A stretch of DNA of 64,000 nt, taken from NCBI RefSeq assembly GCF_003427025.1, contig NZ_QVAI01000011.1:124001-188000 (forward strand), given 5' to 3'. The position numbers and the translations under genes were made by a program. Positions 17,201 through 26,490 of the stretch are shown one piece after another. The notes under the pieces were generated by a model. It was not told the DNA's origin. It ran no database searches and worked only from the letters and a program-made list of their open reading frames with translations. Position 1 is the stretch's first letter. Each line of letters begins with the position of its first letter. Source of the stretch: Jiangella endophytica (GTDB lineage: Bacteria > Actinomycetota > Actinomycetes > Jiangellales > Jiangellaceae).

Positions 17201-18795
17201 GGGCCCGCCCCCGTCGGGGCCGGCACCCGCGCGGGCAGCACGACCTCGAACTCCGCTCCCCCGGCCGCCGCGTCGCGCACCGTCACCCGGCCGCCGCGGC
17301 GCTGGACGATCCGGTGCACCAGCGCCAGTCCGATGCCGCGCCCGGCGCCGGGCGACGCGGCCTTCGACGTGAACCCGGCGGAGAAGATCAGCCGCCGCTG
17401 CTCGACGGGGACGCCCGGCCCGTCGTCGGCGACGAGGATGCGCACCGCGCCGTCCGCGGACTGGTCGATGCGGACGTCGACGGTGCCGCCGTGGCCGGTC
17501 GCGTCGGCGGCGTTGTCGACCAGGTTGCCGAGGATCGTCACCAGCTCGTCGGCGTCGTCGTCGAGCCGCGACCCGGCGTCGACCCGCAGCGTGAGGCCGC
17601 GCTCGCGGCAGGTCGCGGCCTTCGCCAGCAGCAGCGCCGACACCGCGGGCGCCGTCACCCCCTCGGCGGCGGTGCGGGTGACCGTCCCGCCCCGCCCGAC
17701 CCGGTCGATGAACGACACCGCGTCGTCGGTGCGGCCCAGCTCCAGCAGCCCGGACACCACGTGCAGGTGGTTGGAGAACTCGTGCGCCTGCGCCCGCAGC
17801 GCCTCGGTCGCCGACCGCGCGCCCTCCAGCTCGCGCAGCGCGTCGTGCAGCTCGGTGCGGTCGCGCAGCGTCAGCACGACACCCACGGACCGGCCGTCCG
17901 ACGTCGCGGATCGCCGGTTCACGACGAGGATCCGCACCCCTGCCAGCACCAGCCGGTCGGTGACGTCGGCGTCGTCGGTCGCGACAGCGGCCAGCGTCGG
18001 CTCCAGCACCTCGTCGACCGGCCGGCCGATCAGGTCGCCGCCGTCGCCGCCCAGATCCAGCAGCCGCCGCGCCTCGTCATTGACCAGCGCGATGCGCCCG
18101 GCGTCGTCCAGGGCCACGACGCCCTCGCGGATGCCGTGCAGCATGGCGTCGCGGGTCTCCAGCAGCGTCGCGATCTCGTCCGGCTCCAGCTTGAAGATGC
18201 GCCGCCGCACGACGTGCGTCACCCAGGTCGCGCCGAGGGTTCCCAGCACCGCGGCGCCGGCCAGCCAGGCCAGCAGCGCCGGGATGTCCTCGAGCAGGTC
18301 GTCCTGCAGCTCCGACTCCAGCGTGCCCACCGAGACCGTCCCGATGACCGCCCCGCCGGCGTCGTACACCGGCACCTTCACCCGCCACGACCGGCCCAGC
18401 GTCCCCGTCTGGGTCCCGACGTACACCTCGCCGGACAGCGGGACGCTCGGGTCGGTGGAGACCGGCTCGCCGATGCGGGCCGGGTCCGGGTGCGAGTAGC
18501 GGATGCCCGACTCGTCGGTGACCACCACGTAGGTGACGTTGGAGGCCTCGCGGATCAGCTCGGCCAGCGGCTGGATGGTCGCCGACGGGTCGGGGTCGTC
18601 GAACGCGTCGAGCACCGAGGGCAGTCCGGCGACGCTGTCGGCGACGGCGATCATGCGGTCCTGGTAGCTGTCGCGGATCTGCTCGGACTGCAGCCACGCG
18701 GCCAGCCCGCCTGCGGAGACGACCGTGACGAGCACGATCGTCAGCTGCAGCGCGAGCAGTTGCACCCGCAACGAGACCGACCGGAGCATGCGCAT
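17197..18795 (-). CDS. Sensor histidine kinase of the CitA/DcuS family
   Basis: A 532-residue membrane kinase. The first helix is around residues 10-35, then an extracytoplasmic PDC/PAS-like sensor (about 40-170), a second helix (170-195), a cytoplasmic PAS (about 210-310), and a catalytic core with phosphoacceptor H338 in QAHEFSNHLHVVSGLLELG. N, G1 and G2 boxes follow, including ILGNLVDNAADAT and DDGPGVP. The HEFxN phosphoacceptor and periplasmic sensor are hallmarks of citrate/C4-dicarboxylate sensors. The start is uncertain: in-frame starts lie at 18816, 18795 and 18789 with no strong ribosome site. Confidence 0.9.
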   Translation of the reverse strand: MRMLRSVSLRVQLLALQLTIVLVTVVSAGGLAAWLQSEQIRDSYQDRMIAVADSVAGLPSVLDAFDDPDPSATIQPLAELIREASNVTYVVVTDESGIRYSHPDPARIGEPVSTDPSVPLSGEVYVGTQTGTLGRSWRVKVPVYDAGGAVIGTVSVGTLESELQDDLLEDIPALLAWLAGAAVLGTLGATWVTHVVRRRIFKLEPDEIATLLETRDAMLHGIREGVVALDDAGRIALVNDEARRLLDLGGDGGDLIGRPVDEVLEPTLAAVATDDADVTDRLVLAGVRILVVNRRSATSDGRSVGVVLTLRDRTELHDALRELEGARSATEALRAQAHEFSNHLHVVSGLLELGRTDDAVSFIDRVGRGGTVTRTAAEGVTAPAVSALLLAKAATCRERGLTLRVDAGSRLDDDADELVTILGNLVDNAADATGHGGTVDVRIDQSADGAVRILVADDGPGVPVEQRRLIFSAGFTSKAASPGAGRGIGLALVHRIVQRRGGRVTVRDAAAGGAEFEVVLPARVPAPTGAGP

Positions 18796-18827
18796 CAGTG
18801 TGCACCGAGGCGGCACCGGACCGAAAC

Positions 18828-18896
18828 ACGACCGAAATGATCAATACGACCAGTACGACCGGAGAGTTCCGGCGATGCGCGCCCCGCTCCTAGCCT
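18828..18896 (+). promoter_or_regulatory. tct promoter region with three ACGACC repeats and a TAGCCT -10
   Basis: The 151-base divergent gap between the kinase gene and tctC contains ACGACC at 18828-18833, 18846-18851 and 18855-18860, spaced 18 and 9 bases, all on one strand. Direct repeats with this spacing are what a dimeric response regulator might bind. TAGCCT at 18891-18896 is a plausible -10, giving a leader of about 40 bases before tctC. The binding role is inference. Confidence 0.4.
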
Positions 18897-18946
18897 CCAA
18901 CGTCACCACGCCGCTGTGGCGTGGACCACAGACACCAGGAGGAGTC

Positions 18947-19948
18947 ATGCGAGGTCCCATCCGGGTCGCGATCGGCGCGGCTGTGCTGGCGACGGTGCTG
19001 GCCGCCTGCGGCGGCAGTGACGAGGGCGGCTCGTCGGACTCCGGTTCCGGCGTCGAGGATCTGTCCATCATGGTCCCGGCCGACCCGGGCGGCGGCTGGG
19101 ACCAGACCGGCCGCGCGTTCCAGAAGGCGCTCGACTCGAGCGGACTGGCCGGCGGCGTCGAGGTGACGAACGTCGGTGGCGCCGGCGGCACCGTCGGGCT
19201 GGCCCAGCTGGCCAACCAGCGCGGCGGCGGCACGACGCTGATGGTGACGGGACTGGTCATGGTCGGCGCCGTCGAGACGAACCAGTCGCAGGCCCGGCTC
19301 GAGGACACCACCCCGGTGGCCCGGCTGACGTCGGAGGACCTCATCGTGGTCGTCCCGGCCGACTCGCCGTACCAGACCGTCGCCGACCTCGTCGACGACA
19401 TCGTCGCCACCGGCAAGGACGTCGCCGTCACGGGCGGCTCGGCCGGCGGCGCCGACCACATCCTGGCCGGGCTGCTGCTCAAGGACGCCGGGGTGCCGGC
19501 CGACGAACTGGTCGACACGCTCAACTACATCGCCTACTCCGGCGGCGGCGAGTCGCTGGCGGCGCTGCTCGGCGGTCAGGTCGACGCCGGCATCTCCGGC
19601 ATCGGCGAGTACGCCGAACAGGTCGCGGCCGGCGAGCTGCGCGCGCTCGCGGTGTCCGGCCCGGAGCGGGTGGACGGTGTCGACGCGCCGACGCTGACCG
19701 AGGCCGGCTACGACGTCGAGCTGACGAACTGGCGCGGGCTGGTCGCGGCCGGCGACATCTCCGACGAGGACCACGCGGCGCTGGTCGACCTCGTCACCGA
19801 GGTGCACGAATCCGACGAGTGGCAGGCCGAGCTGGACCGGGCCGGCTGGGGCGACACGTTCCTCGCCGGCGAGGAGTTCGACACGTTCCTCGGCGAGGAG
19901 ATCACGTCCGTGCAGAACGTGCTGCGAGACATCGGGCTGGTGCAGTGA
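18947..19948 (+). CDS. tctC: Tripartite tricarboxylate transporter substrate-binding lipoprotein
   Basis: A 333-residue secreted binding protein. The signal peptide ends in a lipobox at TVLAAC, so the mature protein is probably anchored to the outer face of the membrane. The mature part starts with IMVPADPGGGWDQTGRAFQKAL and includes NVGGAGGTVGLAQLA, both typical of TctC/BugT proteins that bind citrate or other carboxylates. ATG 18947 is preceded by AGGAGGAG at 18937-18944. It leads the tctCBA operon, divergent from the CitA/CitB-like two-component genes. The exact ligand is not predictable. Confidence 0.93.
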   Translation: MRGPIRVAIGAAVLATVLAACGGSDEGGSSDSGSGVEDLSIMVPADPGGGWDQTGRAFQKALDSSGLAGGVEVTNVGGAGGTVGLAQLANQRGGGTTLMVTGLVMVGAVETNQSQARLEDTTPVARLTSEDLIVVVPADSPYQTVADLVDDIVATGKDVAVTGGSAGGADHILAGLLLKDAGVPADELVDTLNYIAYSGGGESLAALLGGQVDAGISGIGEYAEQVAAGELRALAVSGPERVDGVDAPTLTEAGYDVELTNWRGLVAAGDISDEDHAALVDLVTEVHESDEWQAELDRAGWGDTFLAGEEFDTFLGEEITSVQNVLRDIGLVQ

Positions 19949-19950
19949 CG

Positions 19951-20538
19951 ATGCCCGCGGCGACCGACGGGCCTGCGCCGTCCGCGAGCGGCACCGGCGA
20001 GACCGGCCGGCCGGCCCCTGACAACCACGGGGCCGGCCGGTCACTGCTCTCGCGGGCCGAGGAGTACGTCATCGGCGCGCTCGTCGCCGGCCTCGGCACC
20101 TTCGTCCTGCTCGACACCGCGACGATCGCGGTGCCCGGCTCGGCGAACGCGATGGGCCCGCGGACCTTCCCGTACGTCGTCGGCGTGCTGCTCATCGGCG
20201 CCGGCGTCGCGGTGCTGGTGGCGACGGCGCGCGGCCGGGTCGGCGACGCGGAGGACGGCGAGGACATCGACCCCAACGCCGGCACCGACTGGCGCACCGT
20301 CGTGCTGCTGGTCGCGGTGTTCCTCGCGCACGCCTGGCTGATCGAGCGGATCGGCTGGCCGCTCGCCGTCGCCGTCCTGTTCGCCGGGGCGGCGTGGACG
20401 CTGGGCGCCCGGCCGTGGTGGCGGTCGCTGGTCGCCGGGGTCGTGCTCGGCCTCGTGCTGCAGGTCGTGTTCGGGACCGGTCTCGGGTTGTCGCTGCCCG
20501 CCGGCCTGCTGGAGGGGGTGCCACTCATCGATGGCTGA
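19951..20538 (+). CDS. tctB: Tripartite tricarboxylate transporter small membrane subunit
   Basis: A 195-residue membrane protein with four predicted helices and the TctB pattern [26 protein letters not shown]. It is the small, poorly conserved subunit that partners TctA in the sodium- or proton-driven uptake system. A non-conserved hydrophilic N-terminus of about 35 residues precedes the first helix. The start may be ATG 19951 or the in-frame GTG at 19945, which would overlap the tctC stop as GTGA in the style of this genome. It overlaps tctA by eight bases. Confidence 0.88.
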   Translation: MPAATDGPAPSASGTGETGRPAPDNHGAGRSLLSRAEEYVIGALVAGLGTFVLLDTATIAVPGSANAMGPRTFPYVVGVLLIGAGVAVLVATARGRVGDAEDGEDIDPNAGTDWRTVVLLVAVFLAHAWLIERIGWPLAVAVLFAGAAWTLGARPWWRSLVAGVVLGLVLQVVFGTGLGLSLPAGLLEGVPLIDG

Positions 20539-22057
20539 CGCGACCGCGGTGCTGGACGGCTTCGCCAACGCCCTCCAGCCCATGTACCTGCTGTACGCGC
20601 TGCTCGGCGTGTTCGTCGGCACCGCCGTGGGCGTGTTGCCCGGGATCGGCCCGGCGATGGCCGTCGCACTGCTGCTGCCGCTCACCTACGAGCTGGACGT
20701 CACCGCCGCGATGATCGTGTTCGCGGGCATCTACTACGGCGGCATGTACGGCGGCTCGACGACGTCGATCCTGCTCAACACGCCCGGCGAGTCCGCGTCG
20801 ATCGTCACCGCCGTCGAGGGCAACCAGATGGCGCGGGCCGGGCGCGGCGCCGCCGCGCTGGCGACGGCCGCGATCGGGTCGTTCATCGCCGGGACGATCG
20901 GCACGCTGGCGCTGACGTTGCTGGCGCCGGTGATCGCCGACTGGGCGGTGCAGCTGGGCCCGGCCGACTACGTCGCGCTCATGGTCGTCGCGTTCGTGAC
21001 GGTGGGCGCGCTGCTCGGGTCGTCGGTGGCGCGCGGGCTGGCGTCGCTGGCGCTGGGCCTGTTCGTCGGGCTGATCGGCACCGACACCCTCACCGGGCAG
21101 CAGCGCTTCACGTTCGGCGTCCCGCTGCTGGCCGACGGTGTCGACGTCGTGGTCGTCGCGGTGGGGGTGTTCGCGGTCGGCGAGGCGCTCTACGTCGCGT
21201 CGCGGCTGCGGCACGGGCCGGTCGAGGTGATCCCGGTGCCGAAGGGCTGGCGCTCGTGGATGTCGCGGACGGACTGGTCGCGGTCGTGGCGGCCGTGGCT
21301 GCGCGGCACCGCGATCGGGTTCCCCGTCGGCACCATCCCGGCCGGCGGCGCGGACGTGTCGACGTTCCTCTCCTACGCGACGGAGAAGAAGCTGGCCAAG
21401 GGCCGCAACAAGGACGAGTTCGGCCACGGCGCCATCGAGGGCGTCGCCGGTCCGGAGGCGGCCAACAACGCCGCGGCCGCCGGAGTGCTGGTGCCGTTGC
21501 TGACCCTCGGCCTGCCGACGACGGCGACCGCCGCGGTGATGATCGCGGCGTTCCAGACGTACGGCATCCAGCCCGGCCCGCTGCTGTTCGAGAACCAACC
21601 GGTGCTGGTGTGGACGCTGGTGGCGAGCCTGTACATCGGCAACCTCATGCTGCTGGTGTTCAACCTGCCGCTGGTCGGGCTGTGGGTGAAGGTGCTGCAG
21701 ATCCCCCGCCACTACCTGTACGCGGGCATCCTCACGTTCGCCGCGCTGGGCAGCTACGCGCTCAACTTCTCCCCCGTCGACCTGCTGTTGCTCCTGGGCA
21801 TCGGCCTGGCCGGGTTCTTCATGCGCCGGCACGGCTACCCGGCCGCGCCGCTCGTCGTCGGCATGATCCTCGGTCCGATGGCCGAGGAGCAGGTCCGGCG
21901 GACGCTAGCGATCAGCCAGGGTGACCTGAGTGCGCTGGTGACCAGCCCCTTCGCGGCCGTGGCGTACGGCCTGCTGCTGGTGCTGCTGGTCCTGGCGCTG
22001 TGGGCGCGGCAGCGCGAGCGGCGGCTGAACCAGAAGGAACCGGCCGTGATGTCGTAA
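20531..22057 (+). CDS. tctA: Tripartite tricarboxylate transporter large membrane subunit
   Basis: A 508-residue polytopic protein of about 12 helices. It carries the TctA signature regions [21 protein letters not shown] and [27 protein letters not shown] in the first repeat, and [19 protein letters not shown] plus [19 protein letters not shown] in the second. It forms the translocation pathway with TctB. The short overlap with tctB indicates coupled translation. Downstream, a 58-base gap separates it from the VOC gene, which has its own ribosome site. Confidence 0.95.
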   Translation: MADATAVLDGFANALQPMYLLYALLGVFVGTAVGVLPGIGPAMAVALLLPLTYELDVTAAMIVFAGIYYGGMYGGSTTSILLNTPGESASIVTAVEGNQMARAGRGAAALATAAIGSFIAGTIGTLALTLLAPVIADWAVQLGPADYVALMVVAFVTVGALLGSSVARGLASLALGLFVGLIGTDTLTGQQRFTFGVPLLADGVDVVVVAVGVFAVGEALYVASRLRHGPVEVIPVPKGWRSWMSRTDWSRSWRPWLRGTAIGFPVGTIPAGGADVSTFLSYATEKKLAKGRNKDEFGHGAIEGVAGPEAANNAAAAGVLVPLLTLGLPTTATAAVMIAAFQTYGIQPGPLLFENQPVLVWTLVASLYIGNLMLLVFNLPLVGLWVKVLQIPRHYLYAGILTFAALGSYALNFSPVDLLLLLGIGLAGFFMRRHGYPAAPLVVGMILGPMAEEQVRRTLAISQGDLSALVTSPFAAVAYGLLLVLLVLALWARQRERRLNQKEPAVMS

Positions 22058-22115
22058 CGGGCTGCTCGCCGTTCGTCTCCTGGGTAGAAAGGCATCGACG
22101 ACTCAGGAGGACCAG

Positions 22116-22583
22116 ATGAGCGTGACACCGATCCCGGACACCTACCGCAGGGTCACCCCCTGCCTCGTCGTGCGCGGGGCGGCGCGGGCGCTGGAGTTCT
22201 ATGCCGACGTGTTCGGCGCGACCGAGCGCCTGCGCTTCCCGGGACCGGGCGGCAGCGTCGCCCACGCCGAGATCGTCATCGGCGACTCCGTCGTGATCGT
22301 CGAGGACGCCTCGCCGATGATGGGCACCGAACCGCCACCGGAGCACGGGCTGCCCGGCTCGCCGGCGTTCCTGTTCGTCTACGTCGAGGATGTCGACGCG
22401 GTCGTGGCCCGCGCCGTCGAACTGGGCGCGACACTGAAGCGGTCGCCGGAGAACCAGTTCTACGGTGACCGCGACGGCTTCGTCGTCGACCCGTTCGGGC
22501 ACGGCTGGACCATCGCGACGCACGTCGAGGACGTCGCGGCGGACGAGCTGACCCGCCGCCTCGCCGCCCTCCAGGGAGCCTGA
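22116..22583 (+). CDS. VOC-family (glyoxalase/PhnB-like) protein
   Basis: A 155-residue protein with the vicinal-oxygen-chelate fold: TPCLVVRGAARALEFYADVFGA at the start, a central HAEIVIGDSVVIVEDASP, and the closing FVVDPFGHGWTIATHVEDV, as in PhnB-like proteins. The family covers dioxygenases, isomerases and resistance proteins; this one cannot be assigned to a reaction. AGGAGG precedes ATG 22116. It is followed after five bases by the YCII gene and then the sigma factor, a context repeatedly seen around ECF42-type sigma factors in actinobacteria. Confidence 0.85.
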   Translation: MSVTPIPDTYRRVTPCLVVRGAARALEFYADVFGATERLRFPGPGGSVAHAEIVIGDSVVIVEDASPMMGTEPPPEHGLPGSPAFLFVYVEDVDAVVARAVELGATLKRSPENQFYGDRDGFVVDPFGHGWTIATHVEDVAADELTRRLAALQGA

Positions 22584-22588
22584 CCACC

Positions 22589-22930
22589 GTGAAGTACGTG
22601 CTGTTGTTCGTCGACACCGAGCAGTTCCACGCCGACCTCGAGGCGCTGACGCCGGACGACCGCGCCCGCGCGTTCGCCCGTGTGGACGAGTGGATGGCCG
22701 AGCACCGTCACCTCCTCCGCGGCGGCAACAAGCTGCAGGACCCGCACACCGCGACCACCGTCCGCCTCGACGCGCCGGAGCCGATCGTCACCGACGGCCC
22801 CTACGTGGAGGGCAAGGAGGTGATCAGCGGCTACCTGGAGGTCGACGTCGCCGACCTCGACGAGGCGCTGCGCATGGTGCGCACCTGGCCGGGCTGCCCG
22901 GTCGTGGAGATCCGGCCGTTGGAGTCGTGA
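22589..22930 (+). CDS. YCII/DGPF-domain protein
   Basis: A 113-residue protein with GTG start. It has the YCII-related fold pattern KYVLLFVDTEQ at the N-terminus, and VTDGPYVEGKEVISGYLEVDVADLDEA, a DGP(F/Y) motif that gives these proteins their name. The terminal block WPGCPVVEIRPL is also typical. Their biochemical role is unknown, but they are conserved partners of ECF42-type sigma factors. The stop overlaps the sigma factor GTG as GTGA, so the two are translated together. Confidence 0.88.
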   Translation: MKYVLLFVDTEQFHADLEALTPDDRARAFARVDEWMAEHRHLLRGGNKLQDPHTATTVRLDAPEPIVTDGPYVEGKEVISGYLEVDVADLDEALRMVRTWPGCPVVEIRPLES

Positions 22931-24939
22931 CGACCGAACCGGCACACGACGAGCTGGCCCGTGTGGTGCGCGAGCACGCGGCCCGGCTCGCGGCCGCCCT
23001 CGTCCGGCTGATCGGCGACTTCTCCGCCGCCGAGGACCTCGTCCAGGACGCCGTCGTCGCGGCGCTGGAGCGCTGGCCGGTCGACGGCATCCCGGACCGG
23101 CCGGACGCCTGGCTGTTCACCGTCGCCCAGCGGCGCGGCCTGGACGTGCTGCGGCGCGAGACCCGGTACCGCGAGAAGCTGGCGCGGGTGCAGTGGCCGG
23201 TCCGGCCGGAGCCGGACGAGCGGTTGCGGCTGGTCTTCACCTGCTGCCACCCGGCGCTGCCGCGGTCCGCGCAGGTCGCGCTGACACTGCGGGTGGTGTG
23301 CGGACTGACGACGGCGCAGATCGGCCGCGCGTTCCTCGTCCCGGAGACGACGGTGGCGCAGCGCATCACCCGGGCGAAGAGGAAGATCGCCGACGCCGGC
23401 ATCCCCTACCGGCTGCCGTCCGATGCGGAGCTCGGTGGCCGGGTCGGCGAAGTGCTCACCGTCGTCTACCTGATGCTCAACGAGGGCTACCTGTCGACCG
23501 CCGATGCGGCCCACTCGCAGCGGCTGGTCGACGACGCCGCGTGGCTGGCGGCGCTGCTGCACGAGCTGCTGCCCGACGAGCCGGAGGTGGCCGGGCTGCT
23601 GGCGCTGATCCGGCTGCACCGGGCCCGGTCGAGTGGCCGCTTCGACGACGGCGGCGGGCTGGTGCTGCTGGCCGACCAGGACCGCTCCCGCTGGGATCAC
23701 CCGGCCATCGCCGACGCCATCACGCTGCTCACCCGGGCCGCGCGGCGGCAGCGGCCGGGGCCGTACCAGCTGCAGGCCGCGATCGTCGCCTGTCACGCCG
23801 AAGCGCCGCGCTGGGAGGACACCGACTGGGAGCAGATCGTGCTGCTCTACGACATGCTGCTGCACCTCGCGCCGTCGCCGGTGACACGGCTGCACCGGGC
23901 GGTCGCCCTGCGCTACACCGCCGGCCCGGCCGCGGCGCTGACCGCGCTGGACGAGCTGGGCGACCGGCTCGTCGACTACCACCTGTTCCACGCGACCCGC
24001 GCCGGACTGCTGCGCGACCTCGGCCGTCCGGACGAGGCGCGGGCGGCGGACGAGCGGGCGCTGCGGCGCACCAGCAACCCCGCCGAGCAGGCGATCCTGC
24101 ACGAACGCCTGCGCTGGACGAGCGCCGATGAGTTCCGTCCGCTCGCCTGGTCTACTCCCACCATGACGTACATCGCGTTGAACGGCGCTCGCAGCTGGGT
24201 CGCGGAGGACGGGACCGGCGCGCCGCTGGTGCTGCTGCACGGCGGCTTCAGCGACGGCCGCGAGTTCGCCGGCAACCTGGCCGGGCTGGCGGACCGGTTC
24301 CGGATCGTCCGGCCGGACCGCCGGGGACACGGCCGCTCCCCCGACCCTGCCGGGCCACTGTCGCAGCACGTCATGGCCGACGACACCGTCGCGCTGCTGG
24401 CGCGGCTCGGCGGCGAGCCGGTTCGGCTCGCCGGCTACAGCGACGGCGCCGTGGTGGCGCTGCTGACCGCGCTGCGCCGGCCGGACCTCGTGGAGCGGCT
24501 GGTGCTGATCAGCGGCGTGTTCGACCCGTCCGGCTGGCTGTTCGCGCCGGAGCCGGGCGACGACGGCGGCGGCGACCCGCTCGCCGGGATGCCGGCAGAG
24601 GTCGTCGACGCCTACGCGGAGGTCTCGCCGGACGGCCGCGACCACTTCCCCGTCGTGGCGGCGAAGATCATGGCGATGGCCGCCGAGCAGCTCGGCATCG
24701 GCGCCGACGATCTCGCGCGGCTGGACGTCCGGACGCTGGTCGTCGCGGCCGACGACGACATCGTCGCGCTGGAGCACACCGTCGCCCTCTACCGCGCACT
24801 GCCGCACAGCGAGCTCGCCGTCGTCCCCGGCACGTCGCACGACCTGCTGCGCGACAAGCCGGGCGCCGTCAGCGCCGTCGTCCGCGACTTCCTCACCTGC
24901 GACGCCGTCCCGACGTCGATCCCGGTCCGCCGCGCCTGA
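22927..24939 (+). CDS. ECF42-type sigma factor fused in frame to an alpha/beta hydrolase
   Basis: One uninterrupted 670-codon frame. Residues 1-400 form an ECF sigma factor: sigma region 2 contains DFSAAEDLVQDAVVAALERWP, region 4 contains GLTTAQIGRAFLVPETTVAQRITRAKRKI, and the C-terminal extension (about 170-395, DUF6596) contains LMLNEGYLS and RLHRAVALRY. After a 13-residue linker, residues 413-670 form a complete alpha/beta hydrolase with oxyanion LLHGGF, nucleophile S505 in GYSDG and a late histidine in PGTSHDLL. GTG 22927 overlaps the YCII stop. ATG 24163 (residue 413) could start the hydrolase separately, but no stop codon, strong ribosome site or clear promoter separates the parts. Whether the cell makes the fusion is untested. 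Confidence 0.8.
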   Translation: MTTEPAHDELARVVREHAARLAAALVRLIGDFSAAEDLVQDAVVAALERWPVDGIPDRPDAWLFTVAQRRGLDVLRRETRYREKLARVQWPVRPEPDERLRLVFTCCHPALPRSAQVALTLRVVCGLTTAQIGRAFLVPETTVAQRITRAKRKIADAGIPYRLPSDAELGGRVGEVLTVVYLMLNEGYLSTADAAHSQRLVDDAAWLAALLHELLPDEPEVAGLLALIRLHRARSSGRFDDGGGLVLLADQDRSRWDHPAIADAITLLTRAARRQRPGPYQLQAAIVACHAEAPRWEDTDWEQIVLLYDMLLHLAPSPVTRLHRAVALRYTAGPAAALTALDELGDRLVDYHLFHATRAGLLRDLGRPDEARAADERALRRTSNPAEQAILHERLRWTSADEFRPLAWSTPTMTYIALNGARSWVAEDGTGAPLVLLHGGFSDGREFAGNLAGLADRFRIVRPDRRGHGRSPDPAGPLSQHVMADDTVALLARLGGEPVRLAGYSDGAVVALLTALRRPDLVERLVLISGVFDPSGWLFAPEPGDDGGGDPLAGMPAEVVDAYAEVSPDGRDHFPVVAAKIMAMAAEQLGIGADDLARLDVRTLVVAADDDIVALEHTVALYRALPHSELAVVPGTSHDLLRDKPGAVSAVVRDFLTCDAVPTSIPVRRA

Positions 24940-24943
24940 CGGC

Positions 24944-25753
24944 TCAGCCGCCGCGGTAGAACTCCGCCAGCCGGGGCGCCAGCAGCGCCGGGTCGGCGAC
25001 ATGCCCCGCGACCTCGACGGTGAGCCGCCGGGCGTCTGGCAGCGCGGCCGCCGCGGCGTCGGCGGCCGCGCCGAAGAAGTCGACCGGCAGGCCGGCCGAA
25101 TGCGGGTCCACCGTCGCGCCGGTCGAGAGCAGCACCGGCTGCGCCACCGTCGCCAGCCGGTCCGCGGGCGGCGGGCCGTGGCCGAGACAGGCGGCGTCGT
25201 AACGCAGGGTCGGCGCGAGTTCGCGCAGCGCCGGCCAGACCGGCGCGGTCTTTGCCGCCGCGATGTCCTCCTCGGACGACCCCGCCAGCCGCATGAACAG
25301 CCGCAACGCCTCGTCGCGGTCCCCTGCGTCGAGAGCGGCGCCAAGATCGGCGACGTACTGCCGCCAGGCCGCGACCATCGGCCCGGCCAGCAGGTACGGG
25401 ACCTCGTGGACGGCGATCCGCTCGACCGGCAGCCCCGCGGCCGCAGCCTCCAGCGCCAGTGCACCGCCCGACGACGCGCCGAACAGGTGCGCCCGCCCGC
25501 CGGCCGCCGCGATGACCGCGGCGAGGTCATCGATCTCCCGCTCGACGGCGTACGGCTGACGGTCGCCGCTGTCGCCCCGGCCGCGACGCCGGTAGTTGAC
25601 GACGGCGAACCCGGCGGCAGCGAGGTGCTCGCCCAGCGGCGCGTTCTCGCCGCCGTCGTCGAGCCCGCCCCCGACCAGCACCAGCGACGGCCCGTCGTCG
25701 CTCAACCGCTCGTAGCCGATGCTCGTCCCGTCGGCCGAGGTCACGTCCGGCAT
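24944..25753 (-). CDS. Alpha/beta hydrolase
   Basis: A 269-residue cytoplasmic hydrolase. The oxyanion region is LVLVGGGLDDGGENAPLGEHL, the nucleophile elbow GASSGG holds the catalytic serine, and the final histidine is in EVAGHVADP. The cap region is helical and variable. The reaction is unknown; esterases, lactonases and dienelactone hydrolases share this fold. GGGAGGA precedes the ATG. The gene is divergent from an HxlR-type regulator, 71 bases away, which probably represses it. Its stop lies five bases from the convergent stop of the sigma-hydrolase gene. Confidence 0.87.
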   Translation of the reverse strand: MPDVTSADGTSIGYERLSDDGPSLVLVGGGLDDGGENAPLGEHLAAAGFAVVNYRRRGRGDSGDRQPYAVEREIDDLAAVIAAAGGRAHLFGASSGGALALEAAAAGLPVERIAVHEVPYLLAGPMVAAWRQYVADLGAALDAGDRDEALRLFMRLAGSSEEDIAAAKTAPVWPALRELAPTLRYDAACLGHGPPPADRLATVAQPVLLSTGATVDPHSAGLPVDFFGAAADAAAAALPDARRLTVEVAGHVADPALLAPRLAEFYRGG

Positions 25754-25776
25754 GGCGTCCTCCCGTGTCGGTGTTG

Positions 25777-25818
25777 CTCCTTATCTAGGAGTAACAGCTC
25801 CTCGATGGGAAGTACAAT
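25777..25818 (+). promoter_or_regulatory. Divergent promoter with alternating CTCCT/AGGAG half-sites and TACAAT -10
   Basis: CTCCT (25777-25781), AGGAG (25787-25791) and CTCCT (25798-25802) alternate, making two overlapping inverted repeats between the hydrolase and the HxlR gene. TACAAT at 25813-25818 is a strong -10 for the regulator, only six bases before its ATG, so its transcript should be leaderless. The half-sites lie where a repressor could block both promoters. Confidence 0.45.
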
Positions 25819-25824
25819 CTCGGC

Positions 25825-26475
25825 ATGCGCAGCTATCGAGACCTGTGCGGCATCGCCCGCGCCCTCGACGTCGTCGGCGAACGGTGGTCGCTGCTCGTGG
25901 TGCGCGAGCTGCTGTACGGGCCGAAGCGCTTCGCCGACCTGCACCGCGGCCTGCCCGGCCTGAGCCAGAACGTGCTGACGCAGCGGCTGCGCGACCTCGA
26001 GGCGTCCGGCGTGCTGGTGAGGCGACGCGCACTGCCGCCGGTCGCCGGGTCGGTCTACGACCTCACCGAGCGCGGCCGTGCCCTCGAGCCGGTCCTGCTG
26101 GCGCTCGGTCGCTGGGGCAGCCCGCTGCCGCCGACACCCACGTCGGCCACCGAACTGAGCCCGGACGCGCTGGTGGTCGCGCTGCGCACCACCTACACCG
26201 GAGCCGACCTGCGCGGCACCGTCCAGCTCCGGCTCCCCGACGACGCCTTCGACCTGACGGCGGACGGCGGCAGCCTGCGCGCCGCCCGGGGTGAGTCCCC
26301 CGCCGCCGATGCGAGCCTCACCTGCCCCGTCCGCACCGTCCAGGACCTCGTCTTCGACGGCCGCCCCCTCGACGACGCGGTCGGCGCCGGCGAGGCGACG
26401 GCAGGCGGCGACACCGTCCTGCTCCGCCGATTCCTCGCCTCCTTCACCGACGGCCGCCGGCCGCGGCCCGCGTGA
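25825..26475 (+). CDS. HxlR-family regulator with C-terminal SCP2-like domain
   Basis: A 216-residue regulator. Residues 1-100 are a winged helix of the HxlR (MarR-like) type: CGIARALDVVGERWSLLVVRELLYGPKRFADLHRGLPGLSQNVLTQRLRDLE. The C-terminal half, with SPDALVVALRTTYTG and CPVRTVQDLVFDG, looks like the SCP2 sterol-carrier-type domain found in some actinobacterial HxlR proteins and could bind a hydrophobic ligand. It probably controls the divergent hydrolase and itself. The start directly follows a TACAAT element, so no ribosome site is expected. Confidence 0.87.
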   Translation: MRSYRDLCGIARALDVVGERWSLLVVRELLYGPKRFADLHRGLPGLSQNVLTQRLRDLEASGVLVRRRALPPVAGSVYDLTERGRALEPVLLALGRWGSPLPPTPTSATELSPDALVVALRTTYTGADLRGTVQLRLPDDAFDLTADGGSLRAARGESPAADASLTCPVRTVQDLVFDGRPLDDAVGAGEATAGGDTVLLRRFLASFTDGRRPRPA

Positions 26476-26490
26476 CCTCCACACCCACTG

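Noticed and set aside
24163-24939. Separate hydrolase gene starting at ATG 24163
   Set aside because: Not adopted as the main call because nothing interrupts the frame from the sigma factor and no ribosome site precedes it; TCTACT six bases upstream is a poor -10. Kept as an alternative in the CDS entry.
22831-25530. 899-codon minus-strand frame opposite the sigma-hydrolase gene
   Set aside because: It spans two genes on both strands and has no recognisable domain; third-position bias favours the plus strand.
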